Source: Bacillus sp. FJAT-18017 (GTDB taxonomy: Bacteria; Bacillota; Bacilli; Bacillales; Cytobacillaceae). From it: DNA of 64,000 bases. Below the pieces are notes generated by a model. It did not search any database. It worked only from the letters and a program-made list of their open reading frames with translations, and was not told the origin of the DNA. Numbering within the stretch: the stretch's first letter is position 1; every line of letters starts with the position of its first letter. Location of the stretch: assembly GCF_001278805.1 (NCBI RefSeq), contig NZ_CP012602.1:2696001-2760000 (forward strand). The letters are read 5' to 3'. Shown here in pieces: positions 24,311 through 32,430 of this stretch. Both the position numbers and the translations under genes were made by a program.

Positions 24311-26650
24311 TCAATTACTTGCCTTTCTAATGTCAAAGAAATGGATCGCATTAATCGTTAGATAGGAATAAAAAGACCATTCACTAGCGATCGTCTCATC
24401 AAATATCTCTAAATCCGGATGGCTTGACCGATTGATATATTCGATAATCTCCTCGTCCATTCCGTATCTGCTGTTTAAATTCCACCACTTTGTGTATAAA
24501 GCACCGTGATCTTTATCGAAGATATGTTTCCGAATCTGGTAGTTCCCTGCTTCCAGGCCATTGATTTTCACAAGGATTTCTTTGTTAAGCTTCTGCAGGA
24601 ATGCTTCCTCTGTAGAATAATAAGGATTTATCGTATTGGAGTTCATCAGCACCAATTGATATCCCCGGTCATTTTGGGTCATCAAATAATCCGGGCCTTG
24701 AGCAATGATTGTCCCAATCAGTTTATTGGCAAACACCATCGCAAAATAGGCGGGCCGTTTACCACTGAAATAATGAAAAAGTTCCATTCCTTCAATTCGA
24801 ATCCTCTGAACTTTGCCTTTGCCCTCGTGCAAAGCAGTGTTTAGCCAAAAGCCGATAGATTCCACTTCATTCACAACATCCAAAACACTTCTTAACACTA
24901 GGGCAGCACGAAAGAAAGTTCCATTCGTAAACCGTGTGTTGCCGGATAATGTGTTCCAGGAGATGAGATGAAGTGGTTTATTGATATGATGCTTTTTTAA
25001 ATAAGTCTTGATTTTCGCCGTTTTTTCTTTCAAATAATCTCTCGTCATGAAAAAGCGATCATCACTTAATTCCTTAAAATCAATGATGTCATTTTGGTTG
25101 GAATGATAGCCTATAAAATCAATATGATTCCCTTCCGTCAGAAGCCATTTATGAGAACCGCTGGTCTTTTCATCTTTAAAGGAAAACGGCAAAAACACAC
25201 CAACATGAATGTCTGGAACAAGGTCTTTTAGCAAACGATACAGTCTCAAATAGACTCGTTTTAGTTCACTTGCTTCAGAAGCAGTATAGTAATCTTCATG
25301 AAAGAGCAAACGCCATTTCTTTAAAAACGACGGCCCGTATATTTGTAAACAATGCTTCATAAAACCATGTAGTTTTTTAAAATAATGTTCTTCATTTGCG
25401 GTAATTTCCTGATATTCAATTTTGATAAAAAGAGAAAGTCCATTCTTCATCATAAAATTCATCGCAATATCGGAGTTAAAGTAAGGTGAACTGGTTGCAA
25501 TCTCTTCATCTGTTTCTACATCTTCAGTAATCGTATTTCCGCTTAATAAATGCTGGATCCCTATATACTGAATGCGCATTTCATTTTTTGCCATCAGGAT
25601 TTGCGACTGAACATCTTGTTTTAGCAGTTCTTTTAGCTCTCCAATAATCAAAACATGATCAGGGTGAGATAGTGGTGCATTGATTGGAAGAGAAACATCC
25701 AGAGATAATTCCTCAAATTGTGATTCGGTGTTGCTATAAGATCGATCGTGTTTCGTGAGGACTGTTCCTAATTTAGCGATAATCTCAGGGGAATTGATTA
25801 ATGTTTCAGTATCCTCAATATAATAGCTTCGGACTAAATCATTTTGTTCCTTAGAATGACTTTCACGGTACACATGAGGTGTAACTCCATGCATTTCCTT
25901 AAAAAGGCTCGTAAACGACTTTGTGTTTGCAAATCCATTTTTCATTGAAATTTGTGAAATCGTATCCTTTGTATATAGTAAATCTTTCACACTATGCCTT
26001 AGCCTGATATTCATTAAAAACCGGCTAAATCCCATGCCTGTCTTTTGCTTAAAATACCGGGATAAATAACCCGAAGATAGATAAGATTTCCTTGCCATAT
26101 CTTCTAGTGTGATAACTTGGTGATAATTCTTTTCCAAATACTCGATCATTTTTTTGAGTCTCATGTCATTGGAATCCATTTTTTCAATGACAGTACCCTT
26201 TTGCTTAAACCGGCGGACCAGGATAAGCAATAGTTCACAGATAGACCTATGCATTTCGATTTGGTAGCTCTCATCTTTTCTGCTATATGTAATCATTAAT
26301 TCAACAAGCAATTTTCTCATCTTGTCGAGCATCACTTCCCTGCCCATCCCGATCTCTTGGGAAAAACAATCAAACCTGCTGTTTCGATAGTCCGAATAAT
26401 ACTGATCCATAAACGTATCCGAAATCGTTAACGATAACACACGATTTGTTTGATTGCCTTTTGCCTGAAAAAGCTGGTTCCGATTAATCAGCAGCAAATC
26501 CAGTTCTTTTAAAACATAAAAACGGCTATCGATTTCTATCGTTAATTCCCCGCTTAAACAAAAGACAAATTGCAATCCTTGATTCATTCGAGGAGATAAT
26601 AATTGAATATTCTTCATTGAAATTTGAAAATCAGTTAATTGGTCCTTCAT
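24311..26650 (-). CDS. AraC-type regulator fused to a GH39-like domain
   Basis: 779-aa three-part protein. Residues 1-90 form a cupin-like sensor (SGELTIEIDSRFYVL, LLLINRNQLFQAKG). About 170-275 is an AraC DNA-binding domain with two HTHs (ITLEDMARKSYLSSGYLSRY and ISQISMKNGFANTKSFTSLF, closing in HGVTPHVYR). From about 300 to the end it resembles a GH39 glycosidase TIM barrel, the arrangement of staphylococcal Rsp and Rbf. The strand that holds the nucleophile in active GH39 enzymes (TEWN-like) reads ISWN near 563, so the Glu is replaced by Ser and the domain is probably a ligand sensor. Orphan location. Confidence 0.85.
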   Translation of the reverse strand: MKDQLTDFQISMKNIQLLSPRMNQGLQFVFCLSGELTIEIDSRFYVLKELDLLLINRNQLFQAKGNQTNRVLSLTISDTFMDQYYSDYRNSRFDCFSQEIGMGREVMLDKMRKLLVELMITYSRKDESYQIEMHRSICELLLILVRRFKQKGTVIEKMDSNDMRLKKMIEYLEKNYHQVITLEDMARKSYLSSGYLSRYFKQKTGMGFSRFLMNIRLRHSVKDLLYTKDTISQISMKNGFANTKSFTSLFKEMHGVTPHVYRESHSKEQNDLVRSYYIEDTETLINSPEIIAKLGTVLTKHDRSYSNTESQFEELSLDVSLPINAPLSHPDHVLIIGELKELLKQDVQSQILMAKNEMRIQYIGIQHLLSGNTITEDVETDEEIATSSPYFNSDIAMNFMMKNGLSLFIKIEYQEITANEEHYFKKLHGFMKHCLQIYGPSFLKKWRLLFHEDYYTASEASELKRVYLRLYRLLKDLVPDIHVGVFLPFSFKDEKTSGSHKWLLTEGNHIDFIGYHSNQNDIIDFKELSDDRFFMTRDYLKEKTAKIKTYLKKHHINKPLHLISWNTLSGNTRFTNGTFFRAALVLRSVLDVVNEVESIGFWLNTALHEGKGKVQRIRIEGMELFHYFSGKRPAYFAMVFANKLIGTIIAQGPDYLMTQNDRGYQLVLMNSNTINPYYSTEEAFLQKLNKEILVKINGLEAGNYQIRKHIFDKDHGALYTKWWNLNSRYGMDEEIIEYINRSSHPDLEIFDETIASEWSFYSYLTINAIHFFDIRKASN

Positions 26651-26929
26651 ATACTTACCTCACATTCCATTAAAAAGCCGATAGGTTCTTTATATTAGCA
26701 TACTATCAGCGGGACAATACATTTTCAATGAGACTGCATCCCTTGGTAAGGAAGCCTTGGTGATAGGTTGCTTTCCTGTTTGAAAATCGAAAAAGCTCTA
26801 CGGTTGTATTGGAGTACTTTACAGGCTGTCTCCATACTGAACATGCAACTCTGCGAAAAAACAGAATCAAAACTGGATAGCAGTATAAACTATGAGTGGA
26901 AATAACATATACGGCAGGGAGTGACAAAG

Positions 26930-27076
26930 ATGCCAGAAAACAAGAACCGCGAGATCGAGGAAAAAGTTAATGAAAAGTTCAACCGGATTAGAGAGGAAGT
27001 CGCAAAGGAACTTGGAGTGTTTCCGGAAAAACGGTTAACATCAGGATACAATTTTATTAAGGAAGAAAAAGAATAG
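26930..27076 (+). CDS. Small hypothetical protein (48 aa)
   Basis: Highly charged helical peptide, MPENKNREIEEKVNEKFNR then EEVAKELGV and a short tail. The ATG has GGGAGTG six bases ahead and a perfect terminator starts at the stop codon, which together make a real transcript unit likely. EVAKELGV recalls the middle of alpha/beta-type small acid-soluble spore proteins, but the rest of that family's signature is missing, so I do not assign it. The strong local signals contrast with the absence of any gene on the opposite strand. Confidence 0.65.
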   Translation: MPENKNREIEEKVNEKFNRIREEVAKELGVFPEKRLTSGYNFIKEEKE

Positions 27077-27101
27077 AGCTGTCCTACCCGGACAGCTCTT
27101 C
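27076..27101 (+). terminator. Intrinsic terminator of the 48-aa gene
   Basis: Perfect 9-bp stem GAGCTGTCC / GGACAGCTC with a four-base loop followed by TTCATTTG; the stem begins at the stop codon. Confidence 0.75.
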
Positions 27102-27194
27102 ATTTGTTTATGTAGTCATAATCAGGTAGTTTTGGACCAATGTTCTCTTGAGATGAATTCTAACTGCTCTTTCACGGTTTTGTTTTTATTATTC

Positions 27195-27827
27195 TTAATG
27201 GTGAAAATTGATTGGAACCGTTGTGCTAATTGGATAGAGTTGTCCATTAAGGGCGAAGGAAATTTTCCCTGTTTCTTCGGATACCACAAGTGCTAATGCA
27301 TCGCTTTTTTCTGATATTCCCAAAGCTGCCCGATGACGCGTTCCGAGTTTTTTCCCTACTATATTTGTAGTTGTTAAAGGCAATACATTGGATGCTGATA
27401 CTACCGTTTCTCCTTTAATCAAAACTGCTCCGTCATGCAACGGGTTACCTGGATAGAATATCGATTCCAATAATTTAGGGGTGACTAATGCACCAATATT
27501 TATGCCCTTTTGGATTAGTGAATCAATAGGCATCCCTCGTTCAACAACGATCAATGCCCCATGCCTCTGCTGTGACAGGTACTGGACGGTATCCGATAAA
27601 TGTTCATAAACACCGGTGAAATCAGACAAGTAACAGTTTAAATAGAAGGTTGCCGCCTTGGATTCAATTGCAATGAGACTTTCCCTAACGTCCTCCAAAC
27701 TGCCAAGAACACAATAGTTTTCATTATCAAGGATATTTAAATTTGATTGAAGTAAATGAATCAAATTTTCAATGCCATTTTCCAACTGATTCTTTAAAGG
27801 AGAGAAATCACAAGACTTGCTATCCAT
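27195..27827 (-). CDS. cdaS: Diadenylate cyclase CdaS
   Basis: 210-aa DAC-domain enzyme that condenses two ATP to cyclic di-AMP. The N-terminal 60 residues are two helices (autoinhibitory in characterised CdaS) with no membrane segment, which separates it from the CdaA branch. Active-site motifs are NPLHDGAVLI (DGA, about 128-137) and GTRHRAALG (RHR, about 162-170). The length equals known CdaS proteins. In Bacillus this cyclase is made in the forespore and aids spore germination; a sporulation role here is by homology. TGGAGG precedes the ATG. Single gene. Confidence 0.93.
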   Translation of the reverse strand: MDSKSCDFSPLKNQLENGIENLIHLLQSNLNILDNENYCVLGSLEDVRESLIAIESKAATFYLNCYLSDFTGVYEHLSDTVQYLSQQRHGALIVVERGMPIDSLIQKGINIGALVTPKLLESIFYPGNPLHDGAVLIKGETVVSASNVLPLTTTNIVGKKLGTRHRAALGISEKSDALALVVSEETGKISFALNGQLYPISTTVPINFHH

Positions 27828-28089
27828 ACCTGTCCTCCAAATACTTATTTATCATAACGATAGTATGTGTCGTTCCAAATATTTAAAACACAGATTCCGT
27901 CTTGGACTACGTTTACATCCCAAAAAGACTAATTTGCCTCTCCTCTTCATTGTGTAAAAAACTTCATAAGAATATTTTAACTAAAAACAACGATTAGAAG
28001 AGATGTGTTTAGAAATGTATTATCTGAACTATAAACATCCTTTTTCAAAAATAACCGTTGCCAGACAAACTCTTCTCTAAATAATTGCA

Positions 28090-28344
28090 CTATTCTTTTT
28101 TCACCCGATATTGATAATCCATTTCTTCATAAACATCTGAATCGGGAACCCGCACTGCAAATACTTCAGCAATATACTCGGAATCTTCTTCTTCTGGAAT
28201 CTGGATTACACTCTCTACTCTATGAGTTTCTGAACCATGAAAAACAAACTCCCCTACTGAAGGCAGTTGATAGAACGTAAGTATGGCATTAGTCCAATTC
28301 GAGTTCGCTTTATCTCTGGTATGAAAGAATACCTTAGTTTTCAT
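28090..28344 (-). CDS. Small soluble hypothetical protein
   Basis: 84 residues, acidic, with an alternating pattern suggesting a small beta-barrel (KTKVFFHTRD, GEFVFHGSETHRVES, AEVFAVRVP). A GGGGGG-rich ribosome site precedes the ATG. No membrane segment or cysteine. No family recognised. Lies alone between cdaS and the glycosyltransferase operon. Confidence 0.6.
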   Translation of the reverse strand: MKTKVFFHTRDKANSNWTNAILTFYQLPSVGEFVFHGSETHRVESVIQIPEEEDSEYIAEVFAVRVPDSDVYEEMDYQYRVKKE

Positions 28345-28569
28345 TTTTTCACCCCCCTGTATTGCTTTTATCCCACCTCCCCCTGTTTGAAAACCTTTTC
28401 ACTGTTTTGTCCTCGCTCTTTTTTTTAGTTAATCGAGATTTTGTCTATTAACATTTACTCCAATAATATTTAAATTAACGCATAACCAGTCTTTTTGGTT
28501 CCAGACTAATGTTATCTTTTTCAAAATACCCACCCACCCATTTATTTAATTTTATAAGCGATGCTGATC

Positions 28570-28627
28570 CGCTTGTTTAATAAGTACTTCAACAAAAAGA
28601 GGCATTAATCCTGAATAGATCAACGCC
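28570..28627 (-). repeat. Dispersed terminator-like repeat, copy C
   Basis: On the minus strand, stem GGCGTTGATC / GGATTAATGCC followed by TCTTTTTGTTGAAGTACTTA and AAACAAGCG. It aligns with copies A and B over the TTGTTGAA...TTATT...ACAA part. It lies 60 bases past the glycosyltransferase stop and probably terminates that operon. The rest of 28345-28689 holds no gene. Confidence 0.7.
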
Positions 28628-28689
28628 CCTTTTGCATTAGATAAACCTTCTCTGCCTGACATTATTATTTGCTGAAATTATATAATACG

Positions 28690-29871
28690 TTAGTTTTCCT
28701 TCTCTATTTTAACCAAAATGACATCAGCTGCTTCTGCCGCTCCGCCGGCATTTTGAAAGTTCTCGGATAGTTGCCGTGCATTTTCGAGATAGTTGGGATT
28801 CGCCAGTATTTCAGCGACCGCTTTCACCAACTTTTTCGGCTTTGTCCCTTGTAACTTGATTCCTGCCCCAAGCTCTACCACTCGGTCAGCTACTGCCCTT
28901 TCTTCACTATGCAACGGATACAAAACCATTGGAACTCCAAAATATAGGCTTTCATTTACACTATTCATCCCGGAATGGGTAATAAATACATCAACATTCT
29001 GTAAAATTGCAATCTGATCCACATAATTTTTTAAGGTAATATTGTTCGGTATTCGGCCAAAGGAAGCAATCTCCATTTTATTCCCTATCGACATAATAAT
29101 TTCGTAATCACTGCCTGAAAATGCCTGAATGCAATTTAGATAAAAATCCTTATTTTGATTGAGTACGGATCCTAACGAAATGTAGATGAGTTTTCTGTCT
29201 TGTTTATCTATTTGCGCCGTTGAGGACAGCCGGATTGAAGGGCCAACAAAGGCATAGCGGTCAGAAAAGGACTCGGCCAGAGGCTGGAATTCTTTCGTCG
29301 TATATACAATGGTATCCGTTTCATTATCATTTTCAATAATTGATACAAAACTATCCACTTGGTATCCATATTCCTTTAACAATTGCATTTTTTTGTTGAT
29401 TCGCGGCATACCAATGAGCATCAGAACTAATTCTTTTAACCCGCGTTTCATGAGTCTCGCCGTATGCTGATTATATGCAAAGGAGGTTGTCGAACATATA
29501 TATGGGATCCCTAATTTCTTGGCAAATAATTTTCCCCATAGGCACAAGGAATCTGACACGATACCATCGGGCTTTAGTTCTTTTAATTCTTCACATATCT
29601 TCTGATCCAAAGCAATTGTCGTATCCACCAGCATTTCAATCAATGCTGCAAAATCTTTTCCAACCTTACTATTCAACTCTTCTTCAGATATTGTAGGCAA
29701 ATACTTATCACAGGAAATAAAATTTGCTCCGGCTGCTTCTATTTTTTCCTGATATTCTTTAAACGAATAGTACCAAACTTCATGTCCTCTGTTAACTAAC
29801 TCAGTTACGACTGGCAGTGTCGGATTTGTATGGCCATGTGCGGGTATCGAAAAGAATACAATTTTACTCAT
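28690..29871 (-). CDS. MGT-family glycosyltransferase (GT1)
   Basis: 393-aa GT-B fold enzyme that transfers a sugar from a nucleotide sugar to a small-molecule acceptor. The N-terminal acceptor domain opens with IVFFSIPAHGHTNPTLP, in which the His is the catalytic base of MGT/YjiC-type enzymes. The donor-binding C-terminal domain carries YISLGSV near 230 and VFITHSGMNSVNESLYFGVP near 294-313. The start overlaps the regulator's stop by four bases (ATGA), so the two are translationally coupled. Acceptor unknown; relatives modify macrolides and flavonoids. Confidence 0.9.
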   Translation of the reverse strand: MSKIVFFSIPAHGHTNPTLPVVTELVNRGHEVWYYSFKEYQEKIEAAGANFISCDKYLPTISEEELNSKVGKDFAALIEMLVDTTIALDQKICEELKELKPDGIVSDSLCLWGKLFAKKLGIPYICSTTSFAYNQHTARLMKRGLKELVLMLIGMPRINKKMQLLKEYGYQVDSFVSIIENDNETDTIVYTTKEFQPLAESFSDRYAFVGPSIRLSSTAQIDKQDRKLIYISLGSVLNQNKDFYLNCIQAFSGSDYEIIMSIGNKMEIASFGRIPNNITLKNYVDQIAILQNVDVFITHSGMNSVNESLYFGVPMVLYPLHSEERAVADRVVELGAGIKLQGTKPKKLVKAVAEILANPNYLENARQLSENFQNAGGAAEAADVILVKIEKEN

Positions 29872-30308
29872 TCCAATTCCTCTCCAACTTGTTCAGCTTT
29901 ACGAATCAAATCAGCAAATTCTAGAAAACTATCACTTTTCAAAATAGCAATCCCTTTCGTTGCATCTTCCCCCAACACAACTAGCTTGTCACCAGCTTGA
30001 ATCTGATACATTTCCCTAGCCTGTTTAGGAATGACAATTTGCCCCCGCTCACCTACTTTTACGACACCAAAAAACTGTTTCCCCTTTGGTGCAAGCCGAT
30101 TTACATCTTCTTCAGTCATATTGCCGGATAATTGATCTAATGTTATCTGAAAGAGATCAGCAAGCAATTTACATTTATGTATATCAGGCAGCGCTTCTTC
30201 GGCTTCCCACTTTGCTACGGTCTGACGGGATACGTTAACCCTTTCTGCTAAAAATTCCTGGCTCATTTTATTCTTTTTGCGCAAAACACGAATATTCATA
30301 CCAATCAT
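29868..30308 (-). CDS. HTH_3 plus AbrB/SpoVT-like domain regulator
   Basis: 146-aa two-domain regulator. Residues 4-58 are an XRE-type HTH (NIRVLRKKNKMSQEFLAERV and VSRQTVAKWEAE). Residues about 80-125 are a swapped-hairpin AbrB-like domain (VVKVGERGQIVIPKQAREMY and AGDKLVVLGE), a DNA-binding fold on its own. A protein with two different DNA-binding folds is uncommon but recurs in Firmicutes. AAGGAG lies eight bases before the ATG. It overlaps the downstream glycosyltransferase gene by ATGA and probably controls that operon. Confidence 0.88.
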   Translation of the reverse strand: MIGMNIRVLRKKNKMSQEFLAERVNVSRQTVAKWEAEEALPDIHKCKLLADLFQITLDQLSGNMTEEDVNRLAPKGKQFFGVVKVGERGQIVIPKQAREMYQIQAGDKLVVLGEDATKGIAILKSDSFLEFADLIRKAEQVGEELE

Positions 30309-30459
30309 ATCTTCATCTCCTTATAGATTTAACTATATAGAAGACTTTGGTAAAGTTCTATCAATCCTCGAGAACATTTAATGTTAAAAATAGTGGCAAA
30401 AATATATCTCATACTACAGGTTTGATTGTTATCTCGCCGTGGGATGACAATAAAAATGC

Positions 30460-30492
30460 AAAAAAGCAGTGGATTCGTTTCATCCACTGCTT
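30460..30492 (-). terminator. Intrinsic terminator of guaC
   Basis: Perfect stem AAGCAGTGGAT / ATCCACTGCTT followed by TTTTGCATTTTT on the minus strand, 10 bases past the guaC stop. Confidence 0.88.
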
Positions 30493-30501
30493 GCCTAATA
30501 C

Positions 30502-31485
30502 TTAATATATTCTATCCCCATTAAAAATCGAATTCTTAACAATCGCATAATCGACGTTCCGGATTGCGGATAGCATGTTGCCTCCAGCATACGAAATGGA
30601 TGACTGAAGGTCCTGCTCCATTTCTACGAGAGTGTCCTTGATCGATCCCCTAAATTCAACATGCATCTTCTTGCCTTCAACGTTTCTCTTTTCCCCTTTT
30701 TGAAATTCGGAAGCAGAACCAAAATATTCTTTATATAGCTTCCCGTGAACTTCAATTGTCTCGCCAGGTGATTCTTCATGGCCGGCAAAAAGCGAACCAA
30801 TCATGACCATCGACGCTCCGAAACGGACAGATTTCGCAATGTCGCCATTTGTCCGGATGCCGCCGTCAGCGATAATCGGTTTGCTCGCCGCTTTGGCGCA
30901 CCATCTTACCGCAGCCAGCTGCCAGCCTCCTGTTCCAAAACCTGTTTTAATTTTTGTGATGCAGACCTTACCTGGTCCAATTCCAACCTTTGTCGCATCC
31001 GCACCCGCATTTTCCAGTTCGCGGACTGCTTCAGGAGTTCCAACATTCCCTGCAATCACGAAGCTTTCAGGAAGAAGCTTTTTGATATGCTTGATCATAT
31101 TTACGACCGAATCGGAATGGCCGTGGGCAATATCAATTGTAATGTACTCAGGAGTTAATTGATCCTCTGCTAATTGCTCAATGAATCGATATTCTTCTTC
31201 TTTTACCCCGACGCTAATAGAAGCATATAATCCGCGGGCCCTCATATCTTTTACAAAATCAATTCGCTTCTCCGGCTGAAAACGATGCATGATATAGAAG
31301 TAGTTGTTCTCTGCCAATTTGATTGCCAGGCTCTCATCAATAATGGTTTGCATATTTGCCGGAACGACAGGCAATCTAAACCTTCTGCCGCCAAACTCTA
31401 CAGAGGTATCACATTCAGAACGGCTTTTTACAATAGACTTTGCCGGAATTAGTTGAATATCTTCATAATCGAAAACAGTATCCAT
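30502..31485 (-). CDS. guaC: GMP reductase
   Basis: 327-aa TIM-barrel enzyme that reduces GMP to IMP and ammonia with NADPH, returning guanine nucleotides to the adenine branch. The catalytic loop is [15 protein letters not shown] with Cys175, and the phosphate site is [17 protein letters not shown] near 213. It lacks the CBS pair of IMP dehydrogenase, and the length and C terminus match the Gram-positive GuaC type. GGGGAG precedes the ATG. Its promoter region carries two PurBox-like sites. Confidence 0.93.
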   Translation of the reverse strand: MDTVFDYEDIQLIPAKSIVKSRSECDTSVEFGGRRFRLPVVPANMQTIIDESLAIKLAENNYFYIMHRFQPEKRIDFVKDMRARGLYASISVGVKEEEYRFIEQLAEDQLTPEYITIDIAHGHSDSVVNMIKHIKKLLPESFVIAGNVGTPEAVRELENAGADATKVGIGPGKVCITKIKTGFGTGGWQLAAVRWCAKAASKPIIADGGIRTNGDIAKSVRFGASMVMIGSLFAGHEESPGETIEVHGKLYKEYFGSASEFQKGEKRNVEGKKMHVEFRGSIKDTLVEMEQDLQSSISYAGGNMLSAIRNVDYAIVKNSIFNGDRIY

Positions 31486-31567
31486 TTAGTAAGCTCCCCT
31501 TTTGAATCGTATAGTAACAAAACAGGTTAATTTCCATTTCATTTTAGATGTCGAAAACACAATTATT

Positions 31568-31615
31568 AGTTTAATAGACGAACGTTTTATTGTCAACTAA
31601 ATATAATGTTCGTAA
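31568..31615 (-). promoter_or_regulatory. guaC promoter with PurBox-like sites
   Basis: On the minus strand a -35 TTGACA (31591-31596) and a -10 TAAACT (31568-31573) are 17 bases apart, about 80 bases ahead of the guaC start. They are framed by CGAAC cores in opposite orientation: TTACGAACATTAT at about 31603-31615 and AGACGAACGTTTTA on the plus strand at 31576-31589. The arrangement and spacing (about 18 between boxes) fit PurR control, which is known for guaC in B. subtilis. Confidence 0.7.
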
Positions 31616-31740
31616 TTTTATCGATTCAACTTTATTTAAAAAATTCCGTAATTACACTAATAGTTTACGCGTAATTTGGTTTTCCGAAAGTTAATACCTT
31701 ATCGAAAAATTACTTCCCTTGCTCTGAACGTTTGTCCTGT

Positions 31741-31768
31741 ACAGAGCTTGGCAAACTTTCATAGTATG
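31741..31768 (+). promoter_or_regulatory. Possible sigma-K type promoter
   Basis: AC at 31741-31742, 17 bases, then CATAGTATG at 31760-31768, close to the sigma-K pattern AC-N16/17-CATAnnnTA. It lies 66 bases ahead of the Gly/Tyr-rich gene and would make it a mother-cell gene. The pattern is short, so chance is possible. Confidence 0.4.
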
Positions 31769-31834
31769 AATGCAGGTCACTATTTTTTGGTATGTGGTCT
31801 CGACGTAACTACTATATAAAGGAGGTTGAGAAAT

Positions 31835-32026
31835 ATGGGTTACCGATATGGTTATGGACCACGTTTCGGCCCGCGGTATGGCCGGCGCTTTGGCCCAGGG
31901 TATGGTCGTTCTCCTTATGGATATGGTCGGTTTGGTAACAGACCGGGAGGCTTTGTTGGTGGATTTGCAGGAGGCTTTCTAGGAGGATTTGCAGGTTCTG
32001 CATTAGGAAATCGCTTTTTCTGGTAA
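31835..32026 (+). CDS. Gly/Tyr/Arg-rich small protein, possible spore-coat type
   Basis: 63 residues. The first 40 repeat GYGPRFGPRYG-like units rich in Gly, Tyr, Arg and Phe; the last 25 are a Gly-rich hydrophobic stretch (GGFVGGFAGGFLGGF) that could span or associate with a membrane. The ATG at 31835 is preceded by AAAGGAGG at nine bases. Such low-complexity Gly/Tyr proteins are common among spore-coat and inner-coat components, and the upstream sequence fits a sigma-K promoter, but both arguments are indirect. Confidence 0.7.
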   Translation: MGYRYGYGPRFGPRYGRRFGPGYGRSPYGYGRFGNRPGGFVGGFAGGFLGGFAGSALGNRFFW

Positions 32027-32150
32027 CTGGCACTCTACTAGATAACAGAAAATATCCCCAAGATACTCTATGGGGATATCTACATACGAAAAATGCATCA
32101 CAAATCGGAACGGTCTTTTCGGCTTTGTATTCAAACGGATTTTTTTATAA

Positions 32151-32428
32151 GGCTCTGTTATAGCTGAATGTTGATTTCACTCTGTTTGAAAAATAAGGGG
32201 AGAAATCCCGTTTAAATCGGGAAATACCCATATTTCCCTTAAAAGCAAGGGGAGTTTTTCCGCTTATCATACCAGAATCATTGGTTTTTGACTTATTTTA
32301 AGGAGTTAAGGGGAATTTCTCCGCTAAATTCTGTCTCTTAAGGTGCCCGTGGGTACAATAGACGGAAATTCTCCCCCTAATAAATTCTCATACCTCAATA
32401 AAAATCAACAATGAATACTAACAGAGCC
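32151..32428. mobile_element. MITE-like element, 278 bp, with 8-bp target duplication
   Basis: Imperfect 27-bp terminal inverted repeats begin GGCTCTGTTA and end TGTTGATTT at both sides (21 of 27 positions match). The element is flanked directly by TTTTATAA at 32143-32150 and again at 32429-32436, an 8-bp target duplication. The interior has no ORF; it holds related AAGGGGAGAAAT / AAGGGGAATTTCTCCGC segments in both orientations that can fold. Ends and duplication length fit elements mobilised by IS6- or IS1595-type transposases. The right duplication includes the stop codon of the neighbouring monooxygenase gene. Confidence 0.85.
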
Positions 32429-32430
32429 TT

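Noticed and set aside
26706..26927. 73-residue minus-strand frame upstream of the AraC-type gene
   Set aside because: No ribosome site and unlikely composition; it overlaps the promoter region of the 48-aa plus-strand gene.
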